From NCBI RefSeq assembly GCF_024343675.1, contig NZ_RJUD01000008.1, forward strand, positions 1 through 64,000: DNA of 64,000 nucleotides, given 5' to 3'. This DNA comes from Lacihabitans sp. CS3-21. GTDB taxonomy: Bacteria; Bacteroidota; Bacteroidia; Cytophagales; Spirosomataceae. The translations under genes and the position numbers were made by a program. The stretch's first letter is position 1. Each line of letters opens with the position of its first letter. Below, piece after piece: positions 33,743 through 42,675 of this stretch. The notes below the pieces were generated by a model. The model had not been told where the DNA came from. It made no database searches and saw nothing but the letters and a program-made list of their open reading frames with translations.

Positions 33743-36700
33743 ATGAAATTTATAAAAATTCTCCTCTTATCTACATTTTCCCTTGGACATCTCTATGCCC
33801 AAACAAATCCAAAATTGCCCAAAGAAATAACCGATGCCCTCAAAAACCTACCTGCTGAAATCGACTACAACATCCATGTAAAACCCATATTATCAGATAA
33901 ATGCTTCGCTTGCCACGGGCCCGACAAAGCCAAACAAAAGGCAGGATTAAGATTGGATATTGCTACAAATGCCTACGCTCAACTCCCCGAAAGTCCAGGA
34001 AAAGTAGCCATTTCTCCCAAAAACTTGAACAAAAGTGAGGTATTCCACCGAATCATTTCTCAAGATCCGAGTTACATGATGCCCACGCCAAAATCTCACC
34101 TCTCGCTTTCGGACACAGAGAAAGCTACCATCATCAAATGGATAGAAAACGGAGCGGTTTATCAGCCACATTGGGCCTTTGTAAAACCATCAAAAAAGCC
34201 AATCCCTGCGGTAGATGCCAGCCAATTGGTATTCAATCCCATAGATAATTTCATTTTAGCCATACTCAAAACCCAAAATCTCAAACAAAACAAAGAAGCC
34301 GATAAAGAAATATTGTTTCGCAGAGTTTCGCTTGACCTTACAGGCCTGCCCCCTACGCTAACCGAAATTGAGTCTTTTTTATCAGATAATAGTCCAAATG
34401 CCTACGAAAAACAAGTGGACAGGCTTCTCAGCTCTCCACATTATGGCGAAAAAATGGCTACCGACTGGTTAGATTTAGCACGTTTTGCAGACTCACATGG
34501 CTATACGGTAGATCGCCTCAGAGATATGTCACCCTACCGTGATTGGGTAATCAAGGCATTTAACCAAAACATGCCTTACAATAATTTTATTGAGCAGCAA
34601 CTCGCTGGTGACTTGATGCCCAATCCAAGCAAAGACATGATCATCGCCACGGCATTTAACCGCAACCACCAACAAAATCTCGAAGGCGGTATAGTGGAGG
34701 AAGAATTCCAAACCGAATATGTGATGGACCGCACCAACACCTTCGGCGATGCTTTTTTGGGCATTTCAGTAGGATGTGCCCGCTGTCACGATCACAAATA
34801 CGATCCCATTTCTCAGAAAAATTATTACGAATTGTTCAGCTTTTTCAATAATGTAAGAGAAGCTGGTCAAATAGCTTGGAACGACGATCCTCCTACGCCT
34901 ACCCTACTTTTACCCGATCAGCAAAAAGAAAAAATAATTGCATTTTTAAAGAATACTGTCTCTGAAAATGAAGGAAAACTTGCTTTAGAGAAACAAAAAG
35001 CACAGGCAAATTTCGACAACTGGCTAAAAACCAAGGCTTACAAAAAACTTTCAGATTATTCTATTCCAAAAAATAATCTAAAAGGACATTACACTTTCGA
35101 AGATTCATTAAAAAACAGCATAAATCCTGCCCAAAAAGGTATAATGCGTCGTGATGCAGGCACAGTGGACAAGCCTACTTTCGAAAAAACCGGCAACAAT
35201 ACTTATCTCACCCTCGATGGAGATGTGTACGCCGACCTCAAAGACGTGGGTGTATTCCGCAAATCGGAGGAATTTACAGTCGGACTTTGGCTAAAAATAC
35301 CCAAAGACATGAAGGAGGGCGTTATTTTCCATAAAAGTAATGCTGAGCGACTTTACAATTTCAAAGGCTTCCATCTTTACTTAAAAAACAATCGACTCGA
35401 AGCCACTTTGGCTCATACCGCCCCATCCAATGCCATCACCAAACTGAGCATTTCTGATGTGCCCAGAGACAAATGGCAGCAAATCACCCTGACCTACGAT
35501 GGTTCTTCCACAGCTGCAGGTTTGCAGGTATATTTAGATGGAAAACCGCTCGAAATGGAAACCGTTATTGACCAACTATACAAAGACATCATATTTTTCT
35601 CCAAAAACGAACCAGCCCTCCAAATAGGAGGTTGGTGGCGTGGGCTAGGATTCAAAGGCGGAAAAGTAGATGATGTTGTAGTTTATGACCGAGCACTTAC
35701 TAGTTTAGAAATCAATATCTTAGCTAAAAAATCTTCTTGGAATACCATTTCACAAAAAGAAATTGAGCACTTTAGCCACACCGAAAAGGAGAACTTAAAA
35801 CAATATTACATTTCGGCAGTAGATTCCAATTGTTTAGTAGCCAAAAAAGCTCTAATTAAATCCAGAACAGCTTTGGCCGACTCCATGGAACACATCCCCG
35901 AACTCATGGTAATGCAAGAAATGCCTAAACCAAAACGAACTTTTTTACTCCAAAGAGGTCAATACGATGCTCCAGGACCAGAAGTTTTCCCAAATACACC
36001 CGAAAGCATTTTGGCTTTTTCTAAACAATACCCAAAAAATCGACTAGGTTTAGCCCAATGGCTTACCGACGAAAATCATCCCCTCACCGCTCGGGTGGCG
36101 GTAAATAGATTATGGCAGAATTTCTTCGGAACAGGCCTCGTAAAAACCGCCGAAGATTTCGGAAACCAAGGCGAAATGCCCACACATCCCGAACTTTTAG
36201 ATTGGTTGGCCATTAATTTCCAAGAAAATAATTGGGACTTAAAACAAATCAATAAACTCATCGTGATGTCGGCCACCTACCGACAAGACTCCAGAGCTGA
36301 CAAAATCTTAAGAGAAATAGACCCAGAAAATAGATTTTTGGCAAGAGGCCCAGCCAAACGCCTCACTGCCGAAATGATCAGAGACAATGCCTTGCTAGCC
36401 AGTGGATTGCTAAATGAAAAAATCGGAGGAAAAAGCATAAAACCCTACCAACCCGAAGGCCTTTGGGACATCAATGGAGCAAATTATAAGCCAGATTCTT
36501 CAGACGAAATCTACCGCCGAAGCCTTTATATTGTAGTCAAACGCACTGTTCCTAATCCTACTTTGGGGACTTTTGACGCCTCCCAAAGGAGTTCCTGCAT
36601 AGTCCGTCGCCAAAGCACCAACACGCCTTTGCAGGCTTTGGTTACGCTCAACGACCCTACGTTTTTGGAAGCAGCCAAAAAACTGGGCGAACAAATGTGT

Positions 36701-36964
36701 TCTGACCATGATATCAAAAATAGTATTGTAAAAACATACCAAAAACTCACTGGAAAACAGCCCACAGAGGCAGAATTAAAGCTTTTGATGAATTTGAGAG
36801 AAAAAGAATATCAAAAATTCAAGGCCGAACCCGAAAAAACAAAAGGCTGGCTTTCAGCCGGATTGTCCAAAACCAATCCCAACCTAGAAGCCCCAGCCCT
36901 AGCCGCCAACGCAGTAGTGGCCTCCACCATCCTAAATTCGGATGCAGCTTTAACTAAACGGTAG
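33743..36964 (+). CDS. PSCyt1-DUF1549-LamG-DUF1553 cytochrome protein
   Basis: The 1073-residue protein has a signal peptide ending LYAQ (residue 20). Domains in order are planctomycete cytochrome C (haem motif CFACH at 54-58), DUF1549/PSCyt2 (about 165-375, with a second CxxCH in VGCARCHDHKYDP), a LamG/concanavalin-like domain (about 450-620, LTLDGDVYADL and WQQITLTYDGSS), and DUF1553/PSD1 (about 760-1040, NRLGLAQWLTDENHPLTAR and RRSLYIVVKRT). These proteins are abundant in Planctomycetes and Verrucomicrobia, usually beside a DUF1501 gene as here, and are suspected to act in glycan breakdown, though no reaction is proven. It probably works in the periplasm with the downstream DUF1501 protein. 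Confidence 0.9.
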   Translation: MKFIKILLLSTFSLGHLYAQTNPKLPKEITDALKNLPAEIDYNIHVKPILSDKCFACHGPDKAKQKAGLRLDIATNAYAQLPESPGKVAISPKNLNKSEVFHRIISQDPSYMMPTPKSHLSLSDTEKATIIKWIENGAVYQPHWAFVKPSKKPIPAVDASQLVFNPIDNFILAILKTQNLKQNKEADKEILFRRVSLDLTGLPPTLTEIESFLSDNSPNAYEKQVDRLLSSPHYGEKMATDWLDLARFADSHGYTVDRLRDMSPYRDWVIKAFNQNMPYNNFIEQQLAGDLMPNPSKDMIIATAFNRNHQQNLEGGIVEEEFQTEYVMDRTNTFGDAFLGISVGCARCHDHKYDPISQKNYYELFSFFNNVREAGQIAWNDDPPTPTLLLPDQQKEKIIAFLKNTVSENEGKLALEKQKAQANFDNWLKTKAYKKLSDYSIPKNNLKGHYTFEDSLKNSINPAQKGIMRRDAGTVDKPTFEKTGNNTYLTLDGDVYADLKDVGVFRKSEEFTVGLWLKIPKDMKEGVIFHKSNAERLYNFKGFHLYLKNNRLEATLAHTAPSNAITKLSISDVPRDKWQQITLTYDGSSTAAGLQVYLDGKPLEMETVIDQLYKDIIFFSKNEPALQIGGWWRGLGFKGGKVDDVVVYDRALTSLEINILAKKSSWNTISQKEIEHFSHTEKENLKQYYISAVDSNCLVAKKALIKSRTALADSMEHIPELMVMQEMPKPKRTFLLQRGQYDAPGPEVFPNTPESILAFSKQYPKNRLGLAQWLTDENHPLTARVAVNRLWQNFFGTGLVKTAEDFGNQGEMPTHPELLDWLAINFQENNWDLKQINKLIVMSATYRQDSRADKILREIDPENRFLARGPAKRLTAEMIRDNALLASGLLNEKIGGKSIKPYQPEGLWDINGANYKPDSSDEIYRRSLYIVVKRTVPNPTLGTFDASQRSSCIVRRQSTNTPLQALVTLNDPTFLEAAKKLGEQMCSDHDIKNSIVKTYQKLTGKQPTEAELKLLMNLREKEYQKFKAEPEKTKGWLSAGLSKTNPNLEAPALAANAVVASTILNSDAALTKR

Positions 36965-36973
36965 AGTATAATG

Positions 36974-37123
36974 GAACACAGATGACATAGATTTTCGATA
37001 AGGAATATAGAACACAGATGACACGGATTAAACTGATTAACACGGATAAATTTATAAATTATTAAAAAATAGAATTATTAAAAAATCAGTAAAATCCGTG
37101 TAACATCAGTGTTATCCGTGTTC
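36974..37123. repeat. dispersed ACACGGAT-type repeats, direct and inverted
   Basis: GAACACAGATGACATAGATT (36974-36993) is repeated as GAACACAGATGACACGGATT (37010-37029). An inverted version, AATCCGTGTAACATCAGTGT plus TATCCGTGTTC, lies at 37093-37123. The arrangement can fold into a long hairpin between the DUF1553 and DUF1501 genes. Similar ACACGGAT text is a common intergenic repeat in Bacteroidota. Confidence 0.6.
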
Positions 37124-37141
37124 AATAAGAAAACGACAAAA

Positions 37142-38587
37142 ATGAAAGACCTAGAAAATATATCTCAAAAACTCGACAGGCGGAATTTCCTCATGAAAAC
37201 CGCCTCTGGCCTTGGAGCATTAGCACTGGGCAATTTACTCGCACACAGTTCCGACGCCAAAAGCATCGAGCAAAGCCTCCTTTCGGCATTGCCCAACATA
37301 GCACCAAAAGCCAAACGCGTAGTTTACCTTTTCATGGCGGGCGGCCCATCGCAGTTCGAAACCTTCGACTACAAACCTCGCCTGTCCAACATGTTTGGCC
37401 AAGATCTGCCCGATAGCGTCCGTAAAGGCCAACGTCTGACGGGTATGAGTGCCAATCAGGCCGTTTTGCCCGTGGTGCCTTCGGCTTACAAGTTTAACCA
37501 ACACGGCAAAAACAAAACTTGGGTGTCTGAATTGCTGCCCTACACCGCCCAAGTGGTGGACGAACTCTGTATCATCAAGTCGCTTTATACCGAGCAAATA
37601 AACCACGACCCCGCCATTACTTTTTTCCAAACGGGCCACCAGCTGCCTGGCCGACCGTCCATTGGCTCGTGGTTGTCTTACGGATTGGGTTCCGAAAACC
37701 AAAACCTGCCCGCATTCATCGTTTTGGTGTCTAAAAACGCCGCCAAAGACCAGCCACTTTATGCCCGCCTTTGGGGCAATGGCTTCTTGCCATCAGAGCA
37801 TCAGGGTGTGCAATTTCGGTCAGGTAAAGAACCCGTGCTGTTTCTTAACAACCCCGAGGGCTACGACGGCCCCGACCGTCAGCAGATGCTCGGCTACCTT
37901 ACAGAGCTCAACCAACTCCAAAACGAGAACTGGGCCGACCCCGAAGTAGATGCCCGCATTGCACAATACGAAATGGCCTACCGCATGCAGACCTCCGTGC
38001 CCGACGTGATGGACACCACCAATGAGCCTGACGAAGTCTTTGACCTTTACGGCCCCGACAGCCGCGACAAAGGCTCTTATGCCGCCAATTGCCTTTTGGC
38101 CCGCAAACTCCTCGAAAAAGACGTGCGATTTGTGCAGCTCTATCACCAAGGCTGGGACCATCACGGCGGCCTGCCGAAAAACATGGCTCAACAGTGTAAA
38201 CAAACCGACCAAGCCACCGCAGCCCTGCTCATCGACCTCAAACGCCGTGGCATGCTCGAAGACACCCTTGTGGTGTGGGGCGGCGAATTTGGCCGCACCG
38301 TGTACTCACAAGGCAAACTCACCAAAAACGACTATGGCCGCGACCACCACCCACGCTGTTTCAGCATGTGGATGGCTGGAGCAGGCGTAAAAGCCGGCCT
38401 CAGCTACGGACAAACCGACGACTTCAGCTACAACATCGTCAAAGACCCCGTACACGTGCACGACTTCCAGGCCACGCTCATGCACCTCATGGGCATCGAC
38501 CACGAACAGCTCATTTACAAATACCAAGGCCGCCGTTTCCGCCTCACCGACGTCAGCGGGCACATCGTCAAAGGCATTTTGAGCTAA
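37142..38587 (+). CDS. Tat-exported DUF1501 (sulfatase-like fold) protein
   Basis: The ATG at 37142 (MKDLENISQKLDRRNFL) is preferred to a GTG at 37109 that lies inside an intergenic repeat. The 481-residue protein has a twin-arginine signal (DRRNFLMKTASGLGALALG). The body shows DUF1501 landmarks: LFMAGGPSQFETFDYKP, QINHDPAITFFQTG, PGRPSIGSWLSYGLG, QGWDHHGGL and EFGRTVYSQG. DUF1501 proteins resemble alkaline phosphatase/sulfatase folds and almost always pair with DUF1549/DUF1553 proteins, as here. Activity is not established. The gene is strikingly rich in C and G at third positions compared with all neighbours. Confidence 0.9.
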   Translation: MKDLENISQKLDRRNFLMKTASGLGALALGNLLAHSSDAKSIEQSLLSALPNIAPKAKRVVYLFMAGGPSQFETFDYKPRLSNMFGQDLPDSVRKGQRLTGMSANQAVLPVVPSAYKFNQHGKNKTWVSELLPYTAQVVDELCIIKSLYTEQINHDPAITFFQTGHQLPGRPSIGSWLSYGLGSENQNLPAFIVLVSKNAAKDQPLYARLWGNGFLPSEHQGVQFRSGKEPVLFLNNPEGYDGPDRQQMLGYLTELNQLQNENWADPEVDARIAQYEMAYRMQTSVPDVMDTTNEPDEVFDLYGPDSRDKGSYAANCLLARKLLEKDVRFVQLYHQGWDHHGGLPKNMAQQCKQTDQATAALLIDLKRRGMLEDTLVVWGGEFGRTVYSQGKLTKNDYGRDHHPRCFSMWMAGAGVKAGLSYGQTDDFSYNIVKDPVHVHDFQATLMHLMGIDHEQLIYKYQGRRFRLTDVSGHIVKGILS

Positions 38588-39081
38588 AACAAAATACAGT
38601 TTAGGGCATGCCCCCAGCTGAGCCAATCCGCTAGCCAAATAGCATCCCCAAAGCAGCTGGGGTCGGGCCATCACTACTCGCTTTTTTGCGTTCCGCCTAT
38701 CGGCAGGCACTCAAAAAGAGCTCAAACAGGCCGTTCTGTCCCTCATGCGGGGGCATCCATAAAGAAAGAAACATTTAGGTTTACTTCTTAACTGTAACAA
38801 TCAAAACATATAATTACTTTTGTACACAGGGCTCCCAGCTAAACAAAGAGCCTCCTCCCCCACCTATATCCTATCTAGAAATCCAAAAATATTGGGTTGT
38901 AATTCTTTTCCGTTTAAAACAGAAAACAAATAAAGTCAAACCGGACTTATGCTTAAAAAGGAGTTAAAAAGCGGAAAAAAAGAAAGTTTGATCATTAGGT
39001 ATTCCTAATAAAAGTTGTTTCTTTACTTATAATTTAGCTATTATTATAAAGCTAAATCTTTTGATTTTAGAATTGAATATC
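38588..39081. other. 494-bp gap with GC-rich palindromic module
   Basis: The first 170 bp are a GC-rich nested inverted repeat (see 38604-38758). The rest is AT-rich. An exact -7-like TACTTTTG occurs at 38814-38821 on the plus strand with no gene after it, so a small RNA could start there, but nothing else supports that. Confidence 0.4.
38604..38758. repeat. GC-rich nested inverted repeat
   Basis: The outer arms ATGCCCCC (38608-38615) and GGGGGCAT (38749-38756) enclose a second pair, CCCCAGCTG (38612-38620) and CAGCTGGGG (38654-38662), and a third with CGCTTTTTTGCG and CAAAAAGAGC. The base composition differs from the surrounding AT-rich sequence. No protein is convincing on either strand. 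It resembles GC-rich intergenic modules scattered in Bacteroidota genomes. Confidence 0.55.
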
Positions 39082-39843
39082 CTACTCAAAATCCTCATAC
39101 ACCTTTGAAGAATCTACGGTAGCCGAGTTAATAATTTCAAGTTCTTTGGATGTGAGATTTCTCCATTTACCTATGGGCAAATCGAGGTGAATGTGCATAA
39201 TTCTTACTCTTTTAAGCTTGGTTACAGAATAGCCCAAATACTCACACATTCGTCTGATTTGGCGATTCAGGCCTTGGGTAAGGATAATTTTGAAGGTATA
39301 CAAATCTATTTTTTCTACTTTGCAGGGTCTCGTGACCGTATCGAGAATGGGCACGCCTTTACTCATTTTAAACACAAAATCTCTGCTGATGGGCTTATTC
39401 ACCGTTACGACATATTCCTTTTCGTGGTTGTTTCTGGCTCTAAGTATTTTGTTTACAATGTCTCCATCGCTGGTGAGCAATATCAAACCTTCTGAAGGTT
39501 TATCGAGCCTTCCAATTGGAAAAATCCGCTTGGGATGGTTGATAAAATCGATGATATTGTCTTTTTCGGCTTTTATATCGGTAGTGCAAACTATACCAAC
39601 TGGCTTATTAAAAGCCAAGTACACATGTTGTTCTTTGGGTTCTGAAATCAGTTTTCCGTCCACTCGTATTTCGTCGCCTTCCTGGATTCTTGTTCCCATC
39701 TCTGGCACTTTTCCATTGATGGTTACCCGACGTTCTTCAATGAGTGTATCGGCAGCTCTTCTCGAACAAAAACCGACTTCACTCAAGTATTTGTTGATTC
39801 TTGTGCCTTTGGGTTCGTCTATATTATGATTCTGTTCTGGCAT
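39082..39843 (-). CDS. rluF: RluF-type rRNA pseudouridine synthase
   Basis: The 253-residue protein has an N-terminal S4 RNA-binding domain ([19 protein letters not shown], residues about 14-60) and a RsuA/RluB/E/F catalytic domain. The catalytic aspartate is Asp114 in [32 protein letters not shown] is a C-terminal signature of the family. RluF modifies uridine 2604 of 23S rRNA in Escherichia coli; RluF rather than RluB or RluE is chosen from the KPSEGL and CEYLGY text, which is reasonable but not certain. The gene appears to be a single unit, 91 bp downstream of an aldo/keto reductase gene read in the same direction. Confidence 0.85.
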   Translation of the reverse strand: MPEQNHNIDEPKGTRINKYLSEVGFCSRRAADTLIEERRVTINGKVPEMGTRIQEGDEIRVDGKLISEPKEQHVYLAFNKPVGIVCTTDIKAEKDNIIDFINHPKRIFPIGRLDKPSEGLILLTSDGDIVNKILRARNNHEKEYVVTVNKPISRDFVFKMSKGVPILDTVTRPCKVEKIDLYTFKIILTQGLNRQIRRMCEYLGYSVTKLKRVRIMHIHLDLPIGKWRNLTSKELEIINSATVDSSKVYEDFE

Positions 39844-39934
39844 ATGTTTCTTGCTGTATCACGAAGGGACACAAAGATTCCACAAAGTTCCACAAAGGTT
39901 TTGGAAAGGTAATGAATAATAAGAAAGTTTTTAT

Positions 39935-40894
39935 CTAAACTCCCTCATCCCAAAGGTTTTCAACCGTATAATCCGAACCTGAAAGGCACCAAAAATCACC
40001 TTTGATATAGCGGTAATTGATGTTTACAGCAGCCATTTGTACCATTTCTGAATCTGAAAGTTCGATATCTGCTGCTTCCAGATTCTCTTTTAATCGAGCT
40101 GGATTTACGGACTTCGGTATAGTGCAAGTACCTCTGCTCACTGCCCATGCAAGCATGGTTTGAGCCACCGAAAATCCTTTGCTTTCTGCAATATTTCGGA
40201 TGATTTCATTATCAAAAAGTTTTGGTTCACCCGCAACAATTCTATTGGCTGGTCTATCTGCAGAGCCTAATGGAGCGTATCCTGTCAACAAAATCCCTTC
40301 GGCATCACAATATGCTTTTAAAGTTTTTTGTTGTAAAAAAGGGTGCATTTCTACTTGATTGTTTTCTGGCTTAACTCCAGTGGCATCAGTGAGTTCTTTG
40401 ATTTTCTTTATACTAAAATTGCTTGTACCTATATGTAAAGCCATGTCCTTTTCTTGAGCGGCTATCATTCCTTCCCAAGTTTCGGTAAGTGGGGTTTCTT
40501 TCAAGCTAACCAATTCATCAGCTTTAGTTGGAAATGTAACTTCATCTTTCAGAACGATCGGCCAATGAATCAAATATAAATCTAGGTAATCGAGACGGAG
40601 ATTTTTTAAGGTTAATTCCAGGGCAGGTTGAACTTGCTCTTTTCTATGGCGATTGTTCCAAAGTTTTGAGGTTATCCAAAGCTCCGCTCTTTTTACTTCT
40701 CCAGCTTTCATTGCATCAGCAAAAGCTTGACCGATTTCGGGTTCGTTGCCATACAAATGTGCACAGTCAAAATGTCGGTAACCTATCGTAATTGCCTCTC
40801 TGACAGCTTTATAAACTTCTCCTGGGGCCGACTTCCAAGTTCCTAATCCTAAACTCGGCATTAGGTCGCCATTGCTATATTTTAAATATTTCAT
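39935..40894 (-). CDS. aldo/keto reductase
   Basis: The 319-residue protein is a full-length member of the AKR family. All four catalytic positions are seen and at the classical numbers: Asp43 (HFDCAHLYG), Tyr48, Lys77 (WITSKLWN) and His110 (YLIHWP). The C-terminal NADPH-binding text IPKSVNPARLKENLEA is also present. Such enzymes reduce aldehydes and sugars with NADPH in the cytoplasm. Its start codon overlaps by 4 bp the stop of the small lipoprotein gene upstream, so the two are translationally coupled. Confidence 0.93.
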   Translation of the reverse strand: MKYLKYSNGDLMPSLGLGTWKSAPGEVYKAVREAITIGYRHFDCAHLYGNEPEIGQAFADAMKAGEVKRAELWITSKLWNNRHRKEQVQPALELTLKNLRLDYLDLYLIHWPIVLKDEVTFPTKADELVSLKETPLTETWEGMIAAQEKDMALHIGTSNFSIKKIKELTDATGVKPENNQVEMHPFLQQKTLKAYCDAEGILLTGYAPLGSADRPANRIVAGEPKLFDNEIIRNIAESKGFSVAQTMLAWAVSRGTCTIPKSVNPARLKENLEAADIELSDSEMVQMAAVNINYRYIKGDFWCLSGSDYTVENLWDEGV

Positions 40895-41205
40895 TTTTTC
40901 TTTTTCAAATAAACAGTCAAAGGTGATGAATTTTCAACAAAAATAGTGTCTGTCGCGTAGCCTTCTTTCGAAAATTCAAGATTAAACTCTGGGCATTTTC
41001 CATTGGCTCTTCCTACCTCCACCAAACTAAAAGCCCCATCAGACTTGGTTTTTTCCTCAAACCCAAGGTTTGCCAGATTATTAATCAAAACATCTTCTAA
41101 AGGTTTCTTTGTTTGGTCATCTAGTACAACACCAGTGGCAGTAACCATGCAGTCACAACTCAATAGAAAAATTAAAGAAATAATGCCCAGAATTCTTTTT
41201 ACCAC
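40891..41205 (-). CDS. small lipoprotein with carboxypeptidase-regulatory-like domain
   Basis: The 104-residue precursor has a lipobox ending LLSC (Cys17). The mature part is a single beta-sandwich of the CarboxypepD_reg-like type: GVVLDDQTKKPLEDVLINN, KTKSDGAFSLVEVG and EFSKEGYATDTIFV. Such domains are often the N-terminal module of larger transporters, but here it stands alone. It ends in KKKK. Function is unknown. It overlaps the aldo/keto reductase gene by 4 bp and follows the oxidoreductase gene after a 3-bp gap, so the three form one operon. Confidence 0.8.
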   Translation of the reverse strand: MVKRILGIISLIFLLSCDCMVTATGVVLDDQTKKPLEDVLINNLANLGFEEKTKSDGAFSLVEVGRANGKCPEFNLEFSKEGYATDTIFVENSSPLTVYLKKKK

Positions 41206-41208
41206 TTG

Positions 41209-42507
41209 TTAAACTTTATCTGGAACAATAAATGGAGCTCTATATTTGCGTGTCAACATTTCATTGGCTTTTTTGTCGCCCAGAAATTTTTCCGCAATGG
41301 GGTCAAATTTCAAAGTGCGGCCAAGTTTGTATGAAATATTGCCTAAATGTGCCAAACTAGCGGCTAAATGTGCGGTTTCAACTGGCCCATTCAGCATTTT
41401 TTTATCCTGAGCTCTGACTGCATCCACAAAATTTTTGTAATGATCACCTCCCTCCTTACGAGCTGGACCTGGAGCACGTTCTTTACCCAAGAATGTTTTG
41501 TAATCGTTGTAGCCATTGATTACCATGTAGCCTTTATCGCCATAAAAGATATTGCCGATTTCTACGCCATCTTCTTTGTTGGTCATCCATGGACGCACCT
41601 CAAACTGCAAAATTTTATTCTCTTTTGTATATTGATAAGACGACGTCAAATATTCTGGAGTCTCCTTGCAATCGTTCCAAAGGTATTTACCACCAGATGA
41701 GGTTATGGTATCAGGTAAACCTACGTCTAATCCCCACATGGCGAGGTCTGTTTCGTGAATTCCTTGATTACCAATATCGCCATTGCCATAGTCCCAAAAC
41801 CAGTGCCAGTTATAATGCACATAGTTTTTGCTAAAGGCCTTTTCCTGAGCGGGGCCTTGCCACATATTCCAATCTAATCCTTCAGGAACAGCTGAATTAC
41901 CTAAATTTCCAATATCTGGTCGCCATTTGTAAACGATTCCTTTGGCCATATAAACTTTGCCAATGAGTCCATCACGCAAATGTTTGATGGCTTCTTGAAT
42001 GGCAATCGAGCTTCGTAATTGTACACCATGCTGCACAATTTTGTTGTATTTGGTAGCGGCCTCCACCAATTTTCTTCCCTCAAAAACATTGTGACAAGCG
42101 GGCTTCTCTACATACACATCCTTACCTGCTTGACATGCCCAAATAGCCGCCAAAGCATGCCAGTGGTTTGGAGTGGCAATACTTACTGCATCAATATCTT
42201 TATCCTCATAAACTTTTCTGAGATCTTTTTCTTGCTTTACAGACTTGTTATATTTTTTCTCAAAATCTGTAGCTCCAGCACCTAAAACCACACTGTCCAC
42301 GTCACAAAGTGTGGTGACTTGAACATTGTCTAAATTCATAAAACCTTTGATGTGATCCTTTCCACGGCCGTTTATTCCAATTACCGCTACTCGCAAGCGG
42401 TCGTTGGCACCAAAAGCCGTTTGAGGTATAAAAGTTGGAATAGCGTAAGCCGCCACACTCGCAGGCAAAGCCGTTTTAAGAAGGTCTCTTCTGGTAAATT
42501 TTTTCAT
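41209..42507 (-). CDS. Tat-type Gfo/Idh/MocA-family oxidoreductase
   Basis: The start at 42507 (MKKFTRRDLLKTALPAS) is preferred over an ATG 48 bp upstream because it places a twin-arginine signal at the N-terminus. The ~432-residue protein has a Rossmann fold (LRVAVIGINGRGKDH) with the family text VSIATPNHWHALAAIWACQAGKDVYVEKP, whose core is EKP. The C-terminal domain has DYGNGDIGNQGIHETDLA. Such enzymes oxidise or reduce sugar derivatives with NAD(P); exported members probably carry a tightly bound cofactor, as in glucose-fructose oxidoreductase. It heads an operon with the small lipoprotein and aldo/keto reductase genes. Confidence 0.9.
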   Translation of the reverse strand: MKKFTRRDLLKTALPASVAAYAIPTFIPQTAFGANDRLRVAVIGINGRGKDHIKGFMNLDNVQVTTLCDVDSVVLGAGATDFEKKYNKSVKQEKDLRKVYEDKDIDAVSIATPNHWHALAAIWACQAGKDVYVEKPACHNVFEGRKLVEAATKYNKIVQHGVQLRSSIAIQEAIKHLRDGLIGKVYMAKGIVYKWRPDIGNLGNSAVPEGLDWNMWQGPAQEKAFSKNYVHYNWHWFWDYGNGDIGNQGIHETDLAMWGLDVGLPDTITSSGGKYLWNDCKETPEYLTSSYQYTKENKILQFEVRPWMTNKEDGVEIGNIFYGDKGYMVINGYNDYKTFLGKERAPGPARKEGGDHYKNFVDAVRAQDKKMLNGPVETAHLAASLAHLGNISYKLGRTLKFDPIAEKFLGDKKANEMLTRKYRAPFIVPDKV

Positions 42508-42675
42508 TAATGGTTGAATATTTGTTAGGTTAAATTTACATTTAATATTTTGCAAATCAACAAATTGATGGGGTAATTTTTCAATTAACCAAAGAATAAT
42601 ATTCTAAATTAGCCACATATAAAAAGGCAGAAACAATTTCTATATTTTGTTCAGACTTAAAATTTGAACCACAGA

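Noticed and set aside
37235-38710. Several long open frames on both strands over the DUF1501 gene
   Set aside because: High GC reduces stop codons there; only the DUF1501 frame has recognisable motifs and a signal sequence.
38814-38821. Promoter of a small RNA (TACTTTTG)
   Set aside because: Only the -7 box is present; there is no -33 element, no downstream terminator and no conserved structure that I can see.
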